DNA of 64,000 bases from Straminergon stramineum (Eukaryota > Streptophyta > Bryopsida > Hypnales > Calliergonaceae): assembly GCA_963920665.1 (NCBI GenBank), contig OY987266.1:22370248-22434247 (forward strand). Direction: 5' to 3'. Shown in pieces: positions 45,312-57,223 of this stretch (its first letter is position 1; each line of letters starts with the position of its first letter). The translations under genes were made by a program, and so were the position numbers. The notes under the pieces were generated by a model. The model saw nothing but the letters and a program-made list of their open reading frames with translations, was not told the DNA's origin and did no database searches.

Positions 45312-47024
45312 CAGTCAGGTACAGATATAATTCGAATTTTTTCATGCGAGAACCTGTTCTGCTGAAAAACGACTTCTGATCATTCAAGTTTTTCGAATAT
45401 AATAGAAGGAGTTTGCAAATGACACCTGGCCATCTAATTTCAGACTGAAGGAGGTGTCTCTATGCATGTAATCAAACCATGTATCTTGACACACAGATTG
45501 CTAATTATAAGGTTTAGGTGGAAGTGGTTAGGTAAGTCAATAATTTCAGATGTTGCAAGTGGGCATGCAAGCAACCACAAGAATGGTGATATGGCATGGA
45601 ATGTTTGGATGAGCTGAGTTACTTAAGCCAGGTGAGGTTGTCCAACACATGATACTATCACAAACTGAGCATTTGTAGCTTACATTGACATTAGAAGTGT
45701 GGATTTTTAGTTTTCTGCATTTTTAGCTTGAGTGCTTCCTCTCTGCCAAATTAGAAATTGGTTGTGCGTTGTTTGAGAGCTTAGAGTAAGCACCATGAAG
45801 TATAGAATGTTGTCTGTAGTAGAAAAGAATCAAATTGTAGGGATGAAGAAGGCTGGAATGAAGTGTAAGGACATTGCTTCAGTTTTTGGTGCTCCCTATT
45901 CAACCATTTCTACTATCTTGACTCACTGGAAGGTCCATGGAAGTATGAATTCCTTGAAATCAAAATGTGGTAGGCCTAGAAAGTTGAATGAGAGGGATTT
46001 GAGGTCGTTATCTTGAGCTATCAGTTCAAATAGGAGGTATACCTTAAATGAGCTTGCAAGCTTGGTGAGTGTTTCCCGAAACACTATTCGAGTCTACCTT
46101 CGAGAGCTTGGTTTCAGAAATCGTATAGCACCTAAGAAGCCATACTTGACTGTCAAACACAAAGCAGATAGGCTTGCATTTGCGCATGCATATGAGAGTT
46201 GGACGTTTGAAGATTGGTGCAATGTTATTTGGACAGATGAGTCATCTTTTGAAATTGGCAAAAGTCTACGACAAGTTAGAGTGTGGCGGAAGATGAATGA
46301 AAAATACAATATGGATTGTGTAGCACCAACCTTCAAGTCTAGATGTACTTCAGTTATGGTTTGGGGTGCCTTTATTGGTTTTGACAAGTCTCCATTGGTC
46401 ATGATTCCTTCAGATAAGAGATCATCTAGTGATTTTGTTAGTATTGTTTACGAAGGAGCCTTAAGTGGCTTCTATTTCTTGCACAATAATCCTGAGCAAT
46501 TGATACTAATGGAGGATGGTGCTCCGGTCCATCGTAGTGCATTGCCACTACAATGGAGACGTGCTCATGGTATGAAAAAATTGAATTGGCGTGCCAATTC
46601 ACCAGACTTAAATCCAATAGAGAACGTCTGGATGCTTGCAAAAGATTTGCTTAGACATCATAATAGACCTCAAAACAAGGTAGAAATGATAGGAAGGCTT
46701 CAATCTATATGGGATACCATATCTTCTGAATGGCTCCGTACATTGATTTCTTCAATGCCTTTCCGAATGCAAGCAATGATTGCAGTAGGGGGTGGTAGCA
46801 CGAGATGGTAGTTATTCTATAACAAAAAGACTTTTTGATGTATAATCTCAAAATTTTATATTGCTATCTTATTACAGTATCAAACTTGATTCAATTCTCT
46901 TTACAATGCATTTTGTAACTCAGAAATTCATTCATTTTTGACCCTGTGAGAGCTCTCTAAAGTTCAGTGACTTCATCACTGAAACCACTTCGAAAAAAAT
47001 TCGAATTATATTTGTACCTGACTG
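45312..47024 (+). mobile_element. Tc1-type DNA transposon, about 1.7 kb
   Basis: Left end CAGTCAGGTACAGATATAAT and right end (inverted) CAGTCAGGTACAAATATAAT form an inverted repeat of about 31 bases extending through TTCGAATTTTTT with one or two mismatches. TA precedes the left end at 45310-45311; on the right the adjoining bases are AA followed by TA, so the duplication is imperfect. A second partial terminus (GTACCTGAC) follows at 47034-47042. Inside is a Tc1-like transposase on the plus strand. Size and layout match the Tc1 family. Confidence 0.88.
45795..46811 (+). pseudogene. Tc1-like DD34E transposase with one in-frame UGA
   Basis: A 338-codon frame is open from ATG to the final TAG except for one TGA at 46014-46016 (codon 74). 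N-terminal helix-turn-helix: MLSVVEKNQIVGMKKAGMKC with IASVFGAPYSTIST. A GRPRKLNERDLR hinge follows, then a second DNA-binding helix (VSVSRNTIRVYLRELGF). Catalytic triad: Asp148 in WTDESSFE, Asp241 in MEDGAPVH and Glu276 in SPDLNPIENVW. The 34-residue spacing gives DD34E. Length and order match active Tc1 transposases. Function: cuts and pastes the element at TA sites in the nucleus. The single stop is the only lesion I see, so this is a recently killed copy, or the stop may lie in an unrecognised short intron. Plant mariner transposases are usually DD39D, so the DD34E type is unusual here. Confidence 0.92.
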
Positions 47025-47086
47025 AATAGTATAGTACCTGACAACTCTCAATTGTCTATCCTATTGTGCCATTCAAAGGAAAATTG

Positions 47087-47901
47087 CACCTTATTCTGCT
47101 GCTCAAAAGAAAATTGCAGAATGTACCATATTATTAACATTTTTTGTCTTGCATAATTAACATTTACTTATGCAAATCTGATCAAGCATACCAAATTTCG
47201 GTTTCCAAATCCAACTTCATTTTTATGAATTGTTTGATTAAATTTTAATAATTTTACACAATAATTCATTGAAAAACATTGATTATGGATTTTTATGATT
47301 TGATTATGGCAATATGTAGGAAACATCTATACACACAACTTTCCTTCAATAAGCATCTCCAAAAAGTTTTAGAATCTTCATACAATGATTTTAAAAATTG
47401 AAGTGACAATGTCCAAATTTTGGAAAATAGGTATTTCTTCATAATAATTAGATTTTGGCAAAGCAATTGTACCTTCATGGTCAAATGTATATAATTAGTA
47501 ATATAGTGAAGGTCAAATAGTAAAATCTAATTACAATAAAGAAATATCCATTTTTCAAAATCTAAAAATTGTCACTTCAATTTTTGAAACCCTTTGCGAG
47601 GAAGTTCTACAACTTTTTGGAGATCTTTATTGAAGGAAAGATGTGCATCTGGATGCTTTCTACATATTGATGCAATTGAATTAAAGAAATTCATCGCCAA
47701 TGATTATCAATCAATAATCATGTAAAACTATGAATTTTAAATGAAATAATTTACCAAGAATGGAGGGTTTTTTTTTTTAAAAGCCAAATTTGATATGCTT
47801 GATTGGAATTGCATAAGAATTTAATATTGATTATGCAAGGCAAAAATGTCAATCATAATATATATTTTTCAAAATTCTTTTGATGGTAGAATAGGGTAGA
47901 C
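47087..47901. repeat. Foldback element with about 350-bp arms
   Basis: Left arm pieces CTGATCAAGCATACCAAATT, ACTTTCCTTCAATAAGCATC and TTTTAAAAATTGAAGTGACA are mirrored in the right arm as AATTTGATATGCTTGATTGG, GATCTTTATTGAAGGAAAGA and TTGTCACTTCAATTTTTGAA. The symmetry axis is near 47495, and the arms are about 75-80% matched by eye. Ends are approximate and no clear target duplication was found. It lies only about 60 bases beyond the Tc1 element. Confidence 0.7.
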
Positions 47902-48045
47902 CATTAAGAGTTGCCAAGTACTATGTACTTGGCCTAGAAGCTTTCCCAAATTTTTGTCTATTGGCTACAACCAACATCTTTAGACTATTTTTTGTAAAGG
48001 AATTTTTCATTTTGGGAGGTTAAATTGTGAGATTATTATTTTATT

Positions 48046-48997
48046 TTAACCCCTAAAGGACCAAATGGTGTTTTTTGGCAACGTAGCAATTTTCGGCAGC
48101 TTGCTACAAATTAAATTTTTATTTATTTTTCTTTGAAATTTTCACACAACATGTGCCCGAGGAGTAGCTTTAAGACCCAATAATTTTCATAACTTTTGAA
48201 TACATGGTTAAAAAGTTATTGTATGATATGTTGTTTTCACTACTTGGTGGGCAGCCCAAGTAGCAAAAAATACTTCTTTAAAAATCACTTTTTTTTAAAA
48301 TAAAAATTTGAAATTTATTTTCCTGATTTATATATACAAGGAAAGCTTTGAATAATTCCATTTTGATTTATGAAATGAAAGTTATGAAGAATTTTAGTTG
48401 TGGGTAGTTTGTGGGTAGTAATGGAATCTCTACTCTAAAATAAACTTCCAAGACCTTTATTTAACTCAATTTTTAATATTTTGAGAAAAAAATCAAAATG
48501 TAAAGTGTAGATTATTTATTACAACAATTTAACCATTGAGATTGGCATTTTCAATTCCATAAATAAATTATTAACAATTTAGTATTTTGAATCATTCTCT
48601 ACTTCTTTCAACTTACTATTTTTTCCTATATGTTATACAATTCCAAATAATCTAAAATTTTTCAATCATGTAGCCAACATGACTTGAAGAATTAATCCAA
48701 AGAGTTACAACCATTTTGAATATTTTTTCATAATGATCTGACCTTGTGAAGTGTAGCTGCCTGGATTTTTGTAGGGACAAAAAATGGCTTTTTGTCACTT
48801 CAAATGCTAATATCTTGATATCCAAACGGTGGAAATTTCTGAAATTTTTCCTACATATTCCCAAACCAGTTTACTACAAGATCCTATGGTTACATTTGTC
48901 CAAAAATGTATTTTTTCTAAAATTTTGTATTTGTACTAGAATTGACAGTTGGGGAGCGTTTTTGGTGAAAACACAGTCAAATACATTCAAGGGTTAA
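48046..48997 (+). mobile_element. TTAA-flanked element copy 6
   Basis: Begins TTAACCCCTAAAGGACCAAA and ends ATACATTCAAGGGTTAA, both with TTAA. 952 bp. The interior shares with the 55-kb copy: GCAACGTAGCAATTTTCGGCAG, GATTTATATATACA, GGAAAGCTT(T/G)GAAT, CCTATATGTT(A/G)TACAATTCC and AAGATCCTATGGTTAC. Short frames are not conserved between copies, so it is non-coding. Confidence 0.88.
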
Positions 48998-49892
48998 TTC
49001 TAGTGGCCAAATTTTATCTAGGTATCACCTATTTTTTATGTAGATATCACCAAGTATCACTCCAAGTATCACCCCAAGTATCACATGAGTATTAAAGAAA
49101 CAACTAATTCCTCCAAAATGAAAAGAAAAACACTATGACCTCTTTACATGTATTGGTCATTGGGAAAACTTCACATGGGATGCTACAGGTAAAAATAGAA
49201 GTTACACTTTCAAGTGGACCGAGTGGGTGGGGAGGGATATAATAAAAAATCCACACGTATTAGATTCTCTCAAGATTGACTAGTCTCCACCAATGGGGTT
49301 GGCTACCAATATCGATGAAACTTCAACTCCTTTCCCACTTGCCCACCCTTGCAAGACAATTGGTGGAGCCTATTTTGTCTTAATGCTTGAATTAACACAT
49401 AGCTTGCCCACCGTGCTCACACATAAGCTAACCCTAATTACAGACACTTCTTTGAGAACCTTCCATTAACTAAACCAATTTGTGTTGAACTTTATGTGAA
49501 TGCACAATAATCAATTCTCAAAAAAATTGAAGGTGGCTTGGTGAGTGGCTACATATTGTGGTTGTTGCTAAGTGACAAAGTTTACATTACATGAACCCCA
49601 ATGAATTTATCTAAAATCAATGATTTAGGTGATAAAAGTCGCATTCAATTGGTAAAAGTACTACATATGTTGTTTTGGTGATCTCATCTTAGACATAGAT
49701 GTTGGCACAAATGTATGCATTCCAACTTGTTTAAGCATTGTGTTTGTGTGCTATTACATTTTTCCAAGGCAAATTGTGGGAGAGAAGAATTCACATCGGA
49801 AAGTTGGCTTGCATTTCAAAAAGTCATTTTCAAGGAAGACTTATAGAAATTATTCAAGAGTATCTTCTAGCCAATTCTTATGTCTACAATGA
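48998..49892. other. Intergenic DNA with a short CCAAGTATCAC repeat
   Basis: Three tandem units of about 12 bases (CCAAGTATCAC(T/C)) lie at about 49049-49083. The rest shows no recognised coding sequence. Confidence 0.5.
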
Positions 49893-50460
49893 AGCTATGG
49901 TCTCTAACAAAAGAAGAAAAGACTTACATTGTTGGTATGCAAGAAGTGGGACTCTCGAGTGCTCGAATTGGATGTGAATTGGGAATAGCACACCAAATTG
50001 TTTTTTAATCTTATAAAGCAATATCAACTTCAAGGGATTTCTTGTCAAAGCTTTGGAGTAGAAGATGTTATTGATTTAGTTGACATTGTATACAAGGGAA
50101 CATTATTAGGCTTTTATTTCCTCCATGCTCATCGAAATGACATAATTACCATGCAGGATGGTGCTCCAGTGCATCGCAATTGTCTAGCTAATAGATGGAG
50201 AGAAGTTCATGGCATGACAAAATTAAATTGGTTTCCTAACTCTCCAAATTAAAAACCCATGGAGAATCTATAGAATTCAAAATTTGTGAAAGACCATATT
50301 CAAAATGAGTATCAGCCACAAAGAATGGATCAAATGGCTAATACAATTCAATGTGCATGAAAAGGGGTCTCCCACGATGTCCTTGCTGTTTTCTTTTCCA
50401 CAATACCTCATAGAATGAAGGTTGTTATTGATGCTCAAGGTGGCAATACTAGATGGTAGA
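49893..50460 (+). pseudogene. Decayed Tc1-like transposase, internally deleted
   Basis: The frame LTKEEKTYIVGMQEVGLSSA and RIGCELGIAHQIVF at about 49905-50005 aligns to the helix-turn-helix of the transposase at 45.8 kb. After a stop the sequence jumps to DLVDIVYKGTLLGFYFLHAH (from about 50077), then ITMQDGAPVHRNCLANRWRE, HGMTKLNWFPNSPN, stop, and a broken C-terminus ending GGNTRW at about 50457. About 150-170 residues between the DNA-binding and catalytic parts, including the first catalytic Asp, are missing, and there are at least three stops. Similarity to the intact copy is moderate, so it is an older, separate lineage. Confidence 0.8.
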
Positions 50461-51649
50461 CATCATGCCAAAATAATCCAAAATAATGTATCTTTATACT
50501 TTTCTATGCGAAAAATATTATAAAATGTGGTAATTGTCTCTCCAACCGTCTCATTGCACTTATGGTTTCCAATTTCATGAAAATATGAATATTTGACAAC
50601 AATTTGAATCTCACAATCTTCACAAGGTTGGAGTTTGAAAATTGTATGTCCATATCTTAGCTACCAGGTTCTGTACGTACTCATTTGATTTTCAATTTCA
50701 ATGCAATAGTCCAAGACAAGAGAGGCCACATGAAGACCTCAGTGTGTGTCTTAGCGGCATGTTTACTGATGCAAAATTGATATAAGATCATTTTCATGAT
50801 AACACTTCAGGACAAGAGTGTATAGGCACAATTAGTTATGTCAAAGAATATGACAACATGTTTGTTTTTCCTTCGAACAAGACCTGCAAACTTAAACTGC
50901 AGCCACTATACAACATCATGCATTCCTGCAACATATCTATAACTGCACAGCCTAACTTTGCCAATGTCATCAAGAAGAACCAACAGTTAGTTCATTGTTA
51001 GCCGGTGCCTTGGGGAAAAAAACCAATTCGGGTATAAAAATGGAGCATTCAAAACTGGGCTAAAAATTGGTAGGGCCAACAACTAACTGGTGTGCAAAAA
51101 TAAATGTTGGATATGTAGCCACTACTTCCCAAAAATTGTTAGATTTTAGCCACTTGTAATTTAGAATTCAAGGCTGGTATGTGGATTACCAAATGCGGAT
51201 ATCTTCTTGGACAAGGTGGATATTATTTCTTTAGGGTTGGGCGTTGGCCCTTGGAATGCTTGGGTGATGCTCTCTTGTTCTTACTTGGTTTCTTAATGTT
51301 TTTGCTCATGTTCTAGATCCTACTTGGTTTGGTTGCGTTGTGGCTCTTCCGCCTACAACCTAAACTCTCTATTATCAATCTTAGAATTTGGTATGTTCTT
51401 AAGCCTCTTCATCATGTAATGATTGAAATTTTGCCATTTGAAACTTTGAATTCAGAAGGGAACTTGAAGCTCCCTCCTATGCTTTGTTAGAAGATTGTGT
51501 TTGCCAAACCAAATGAAGGTGTTCAACTCTCTCAAGTACTCTAGAGAGAAAATCCATAATCACTAACTAGTGATGTTGTAAACTTTGAAACATGTTGCAT
51601 TGTATAGCTGTTAGGTGAAACATATGGATTGAAATTACACTTTCTCACA
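50461..51649. other. Intergenic DNA, nothing recognised
   Basis: No frame of interest and no clear element ends. Composition is typical of the AT-rich background. Confidence 0.5.
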
Positions 51650-52300
51650 TTGTATGAAGGTGATTGCAAAAAACACTTCACATTCTTGGCTCAAAAATGC
51701 AATTTTTGGCCAAAGGACTAGTAGTACTATGCAATACTATCAATACTATATGTCAGTAGAACCCTTGCGGCCTTGCAGATCTAAGAGATCAATTTAGTAC
51801 TATGCAATATTATTGACTGTTGTGAGTATTATAGAAGCCAATGGAAGCAAAAAAATAGCACAAAAGGGGTTTGTGGACCTTTTTATTTTTAGTAATGAAA
51901 AAAAATTAATTTGCTAAAAAAGATTGTGCTTGCATTGCACCAAAGAATTCATGTAAAGAATTTTTTTCTCTCTTTGTATCCTTCGCACAAAGGAATGTTA
52001 CTTTGACCCCATCTACACAACTAACATGTTATTTTCATAAAAACTCATGTCAATCATTATAATGTTAGTAAACCTCCAACATGTCCAATTTGTGGCTTTG
52101 AATTCACATTTTTGGGTGAAAAATAGGACTACCCCACCCCCCAAATGGCCAAGGTTGACACCTAGTTGGGGGCAAGTTAGAAATTATTACATGTTTGTAA
52201 CTATTGCATGTACCCTCGATACAAATTTCATGCTAAAGAAACAAACAATGCAAAAGTTATGAGCAAATGACCACCCATCCAAGGGCAAAAGAACAAGTAT
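51650..52300 (+). repeat. Dispersed about 650-bp repeat, copy 1
   Basis: An inverted copy lies at 61050-61760. Shared blocks include TTGCATTGCACCAAA, GTTAGTAAACCTCCAACATG with TCCAATTTGTGGCTT, TGGCCAAGGTTGACA and AGAAACAAACAATGCAAAAGTTAT. Both show (T)ACTATCAATACTAT(A/G)TGT(C/A)AGTAG near one end. No domain is visible in either copy. The nature (fragment of a larger transposon) is unknown. Confidence 0.7.
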
Positions 52301-52673
52301 TTTTTGCAATCATACATGAACTCTGGTCTAATTCTCAAGTTTAAAATTGATATAGCAATCAAAAGCTGAGAAAATTGGTATGGAACTTCGTAAGCATAAA
52401 GTCATATGAGAGATATATGAACAAATGAAAACTAACTTTCAAAATGAATACAAGGATTGAGACTCTATCCAGTAGAAAAGTCTTAAGTCAAGACTCTCTT
52501 CTTATAGGGGTAGATGGATGTTAAAGTAGGAGTGTAACATAATTTTTGGAGTAATCTCAAATAATTTGTCATTTTTTTTGTAGGAGCTAAACTCAGTTTT
52601 TTTCATACTAGGTGAAGATTTTTGTTGATTGCATGTGGCATTATGAATTGTTTCTTGTTTGTGCATGTTACTT

Positions 52674-53795
52674 CACTAGAAGAAAATGAGGGATTTTGCA
52701 ACTAGTTTTGTAATTGCATGGGATGTTTGCAACTAGGTGACAATTTAGAGCCCGCAATTGCAATGGACAAGTTGCACTAGTTGCAAAGTAGTTGCAAAAG
52801 ATTTCAAAGTTGTTTCTCATCCAATAGTCTACTTGAAAGTTCTTCGATGAACTCTTTTGACGTGGCTGTTGATGTGGAAGTTATTAGTGTGTGACTGGTC
52901 TGCAACTAACATGCAACTAGTTTGCAATTTGTATAAAACTTGTTTGTAATTTATAGATTTGTAGATTTTGAAATTTGAATCTCAAAGATTTGTAGATTCC
53001 AAATTTTACATCTATTTTTTTTAGATTGTCAAATCCAAAAAATTCTCAAACTTTAAAGATTTATAGATTTTTGTAGATTATAGAAATCTACAACTTGTAG
53101 AAATCTTCAAAACGTAGAAATATTAGAATTTCATTATCAAAATTCATTACACAAGAATGCTATAACTTACAATTCTTATATGTCTAACCTAATGGTATTT
53201 TCGACAATTGATATAGGACAATCAATTAAACTTAATAGTAGTTGCATTTAAATTGATTCCTAGTTGCATGTTGATTGTTTTCTAGTTGCAATTTAGTTGT
53301 TTTCTAGTTGCATGCTATTTGTATTCTAGTTAAAGTCTAGTCATTTTTAGTCAAACTCTAGTCAAATTGTAGTTGCAATGTAGTTGCAGTCTAGTTGTAT
53401 TGTAGTTATAGTTTAGTTGCAATCTAGTCGCTTTCTAGTTGCGTTGTAGTTGCACTACAATTGCTTTTTAGTTGCACTTGAGTTGCTTTTAAATTGAATT
53501 GCTACCAAATTTAGATTATATGCAATTGTAGATAGACACATTAGACACTACAAAATGTAAAATTGTCCACATCAACAATTTTGATGAATATTGGATGTAA
53601 AATACCTCACATCAACTCTTTTGTTACATTCCTGTAACCATAACTACATTTTGTGACTACTTTGTGACTATTTTGCAAGTACAATATAACTATGTCAAAG
53701 TTGGTGCAAATACAAAGGATTGTAGTTGTAGGGCAATTGCATAGGATTGTAGTTGCATTTCAGTCAATTGTAGCGAACACATTTTTCTTCTAGTG
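52674..53795. mobile_element. Non-autonomous CACTA element (1.1 kb) with TAGTTGCA array
   Basis: Starts CACTAGAAGAAAATGAGGGA and ends TTTTTCTTCTAGTG, flanked by CTT at 52671-52673 and 53796-53798 (3-bp duplication). No transposase is present. The right half (about 53225-53480) carries about twenty spaced copies of TAGTTGCA/TAGTTG(C/T), many of the form CTAGTTGCATT. The left end has inverted copies of GCAACTA. Such dense subterminal repeats are expected binding sites for a TNPA-like protein. Termini match the 78-bp element at 4411. Confidence 0.9.
53225..53480. repeat. Subterminal TAGTTGCA-type repeat array
   Basis: About twenty imperfect copies of a TAGTTG(C)(A)-centred word every 10-20 bases, all in the same orientation, within the CACTA MITE. 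Spacing of 10-12 bases is common (near one helical turn), as expected for cooperative protein binding. Confidence 0.75.
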
Positions 53796-53798
53796 CTT

Positions 53799-54445
53799 AA
53801 AATTGTCATATTTATGTGGTTTGATGAAAGGTTGCTTAGCACCATTGCAATTTGTTAACTTACAACACTATCATTAGTGATGATGTTTGAGTCAGAATGT
53901 CAAAGTTGGGTTTTGGCACCGCGATAAATAACATCAATGATCTACAAGTTGTAGAAGTAGTTCTTGCAAAAACTGAATATCAATGTTCAAGCTATATTGA
54001 ATCAAGTTGTTGCAACAACCAAGAAATCTTGCTCATTGACATCAAGCTACAAGTGCTTTGATAAAACAAGAGTTGATAAATTTGAGATATGTGAGAACAA
54101 TATGTACTTAAGGAACCACCACAATAATTTTGAACTTGATTGCTATGAAATATGGATTACTTCCTACTTACATGGAGGTTATATTGTAGCCTTCACAAAT
54201 TTGAAGTTGAAGGAAATTGACTGGTGAGAATTTGATACTAGAGGAAGTGAACCAGGAGATTTTGATAAAAGAGAGGATGCAACTAGTGCCCTTGGAAAAA
54301 AAAACCCAGCTCTTTTCTACAAAGAGGAGGTAAATTACATTTGGCAACTCAAAAAACTTTCCAAACTCTTAACCTTACTTCTTTGTTACCCATACACTAC
54401 GATCAACATTGTCAACTCGCAAATAGCAACAACACTAGATACATA
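53799..54445. other. Intergenic DNA, no gene recognised
   Basis: An 87-codon frame at 53964-54227 has no known motif. No repeat ends were seen. Confidence 0.5.
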
Positions 54446-54447
54446 TA

Positions 54448-54948
54448 CAATAGAACCTCTCTAAAAGTAGTAGGGTCAAAATTAGACTAACTATATTATA
54501 TTAAAGAGCTTATTACATTAGGGAGGATCATTGTATTAATGACATTTGTTTGTGGCCCATGTTGAGACTAGGCAATCAATATTATGTTAGAGAGTATTAC
54601 TTTAGAGGTTCTACCACAACTAAATCCCACAATGCATATTGGAGTGCCTTAGTATTTCTTGCCTTACTTTGCCCACTTTTGACATTTATGATCTTCAAAG
54701 GGCCTTCTATTTCAAGTTTTGTCAACCAATCTCAAATGCTACAATTGTGCCACGTACATGGCATAGCCAAATATTATTACAATTGAACTTTTCTAAAACA
54801 ATGACCTCTCTAAAGTGATGGAGTATCGATTATCTAGTCCTACACTAGGCCCAATCCCAAACATACGTATTAGAAAAATTCTTTAAGATTCTTGAATATG
54901 GGAACTTGACCACAATCTTAGGGCTATTACTTTAGAGAAGTTCTATTG
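54448..54948. mobile_element. pogo/Emigrant-like MITE
   Basis: Begins CAATAGAACCTCTCTAAAAG and ends CTTTAGAGAAGTTCTATTG, flanked by TA (54446-54447 and 54949-54950). Termini of the form CA(N)TA(N)AACCTCT(N)TAAA are those of plant pogo-type (Emigrant/Lemi1) elements. A second, inner pair of similar sequences (TACTTTAGAGGTTCTACCAC at 54598-54617 and GACCTCTCTAAAGTG at 54804-54818) suggests a nested or tandem insertion of two copies. Non-coding. Confidence 0.82.
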
Positions 54949-55128
54949 TAGTTCATTCAAAAGCAACAACTCATGAACATAAACTTCAGTAACACTCTAT
55001 GTAACTTATTGATCATGTTAGCTCCAAATGTTGTTAATTGGTTGTCCATCCATTTTGTAGCAATGTCAACACTTGTCAATGTTGCGATCAAGAAAGCAAC
55101 AATAGGATACAACATCTACTGATAAAAC

Positions 55129-56073
55129 TTAACCCCTAAAGGGCAAAACTGTGTTTTTTAGCAACATAACAAATTTGGGCAATTTACTATGAAAGGAATT
55201 TTTAATTTTTTTCTTTGAAATTTTCACACATGTGGTTGAAAAGTAGCTTTTTAAGCCCAACAAGATTTTAAACTTTTGACTACATGGTTAAAAAGTTATT
55301 GTATGATATGTAGTTTCTTTCTCAAGTGGAGTAGCTTGGGTAGATGAAAAGAAATCACTTTTTCAAAAAATAAAAATTTGAATTTTTTTTCTAGATTTAT
55401 ATATATATATATATGGAAAGCTTGGAATTATTCCATTTTGATTAATGAGATGAAAAATCTAAAGAGTTTTTGTTTGCAAGCAATTGTGGATTTTCTACTC
55501 TAAAATAGACTTTGAAATCCTTTATTTTACTCAATTTTCAATATTTTTTGAAAGAAATTAAATCATAAGATGTTGATTGTTTAGTACAACATTACAACTA
55601 GTGGTATTGGAATTTTCAATTCCATAATTCAATTCTTCACAATTTAGTATTTTGAATCATTTTCTACTTCTTTCTACTTATTAATTTTTTCCTATATGTT
55701 GTACAATTCCAAATGATCTAAATTTTAATTTCAAGTATGTAGCCAACTTGCCTTTAATAAAGAATCCAAAGAAGCACACCAACATGGACATTTTTTCATA
55801 CAAATGTGACCTTGTGAAATGCAACTGCCTTATTTTTTGCAAGGCCCAAAAAACTGAGGATTTCTATCAATTCAAATGCTCATATCTTGCAATCCACAAG
55901 GTGGAAATTTCTGAAATTTTTCCCACGTCTTCTCAAACCGACTTAATATAAGATCCTATGGTTACTTGTCTCCAAAAATGTTGGGGTTTTTCTTAAATTT
56001 GATACTTATACTAAAAATTGTAGTTTTGGAGTGTTTGTCTATGAAAACATAGTTAAAGAACTTTAGGGGTTAA
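55129..56073 (+). mobile_element. TTAA-flanked element copy 7
   Basis: Begins TTAACCCCTAAAGGGCAAAA and ends GAACTTTAGGGGTTAA; both ends carry TTAA. 945 bp. The interior is collinear with the copy at 48 kb throughout. A short (AT)n run lies near 55402-55418. This is the best-preserved copy of the family together with copy 6. Confidence 0.9.
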
Positions 56074-57223
56074 AATCATTGTTCTCTCCCACGGTCATCT
56101 TCTAAAAAATGGCCCTTTCTCTTGCTCATACAAGTCTTCAAATACAACGAAAGTACATGTACATGTGATGCTCCACATGCTCTCACATTTCGTCACATTC
56201 CGTCACATTCTGTCACATTCTCTTCCAAAAGACTAAGAAAAGCATGACAAATGCACTCACATCTTCAACCCAAATTCACACTGACCCTATACCAAAAGTA
56301 GTATGAAGAAAAGGCTATTGCTTCATAGCAAATATAATGTACACCAACTTTAGTGATGACTTCATGACTTGCGGCACCTTTAGAAAGCCTCAATTTTAAA
56401 AAGGTGTATGGCATATATGAGAATTTTTAACTATAATGGCTCCAAAAAATTTAGAAAATTTTGGCAAGGAATATGGATAACTTAGATTTTCCAAGCAATG
56501 GACTTCTTCACTAGCACTATAACTTATTAAATTTCAATGTTGTCCTAAAAACACAAATCTACTACATGCATGACACTACAAGTTTTTATTTTGCCATGAA
56601 TCCATGGTGCCATCCATAATTCATTAAACAAATGTTTCCAAGAAATTAAATATGGACCACAATTCATTACAAACTCATGGTCATATACAATTTAGCTCCA
56701 ATGATTACTCACATAGAAATAATTTAGTGATCAATTCACTTAGAAATAATTCCTTTGCAATATAAAAGTCTAGAGTACAATAATTTAATCTTGCATAGAT
56801 GTATTCATCACCCACATTGAACACCCTTTGCTATGGCCTAGTTCTCAAATAATTTTTTCCTGACTTAATTATCTTTTGGTCTAAATTCCCTCCTATAACT
56901 ATTCCATATTCCCACCGCAATGAATTTAAGACTTGATTATGCATGACCTATATTGACTTTTGTTAGGGATTTCAATTATGCTAGTAAGGAGGAAAATTCA
57001 ACCATCTAATCAAGTGCCTTCAATTGCAAGATCTAGGTGAAGGCATTGGTTCTTGTCTTGTGCTTGTTGCATTCTCATTTTTGCTCTTCTTGCTCCCTCA
57101 TTTTGTGTTGCCTTGGCTTTTTGCACTCTTGTCATTTCCTACTCTTCATTGTTGCACAACCAAAGGCCAAAATCTAGTAATCGTGGTAGTCTTGCATGTT
57201 TTCTTATGACTTTCTCAAGTTGC
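56074..57223. other. Intergenic DNA with a GTCACATTC microsatellite
   Basis: Four tandem near-copies of GTCACATT(C/T) at about 56187-56221. Frames at 57024-57259 are leucine/cysteine-rich chance frames with no motif. Nothing else recognised. Confidence 0.5.

Noticed and set aside
49049..49083. CCAAGTATCAC repeats as a regulatory array
   Set aside because: Only three short units with no context; probably a simple tandem repeat.
56187..56221. GTCACATTC repeats as a CRISPR-like array
   Set aside because: Units are 9-10 bases with no unique spacers; it is a microsatellite.
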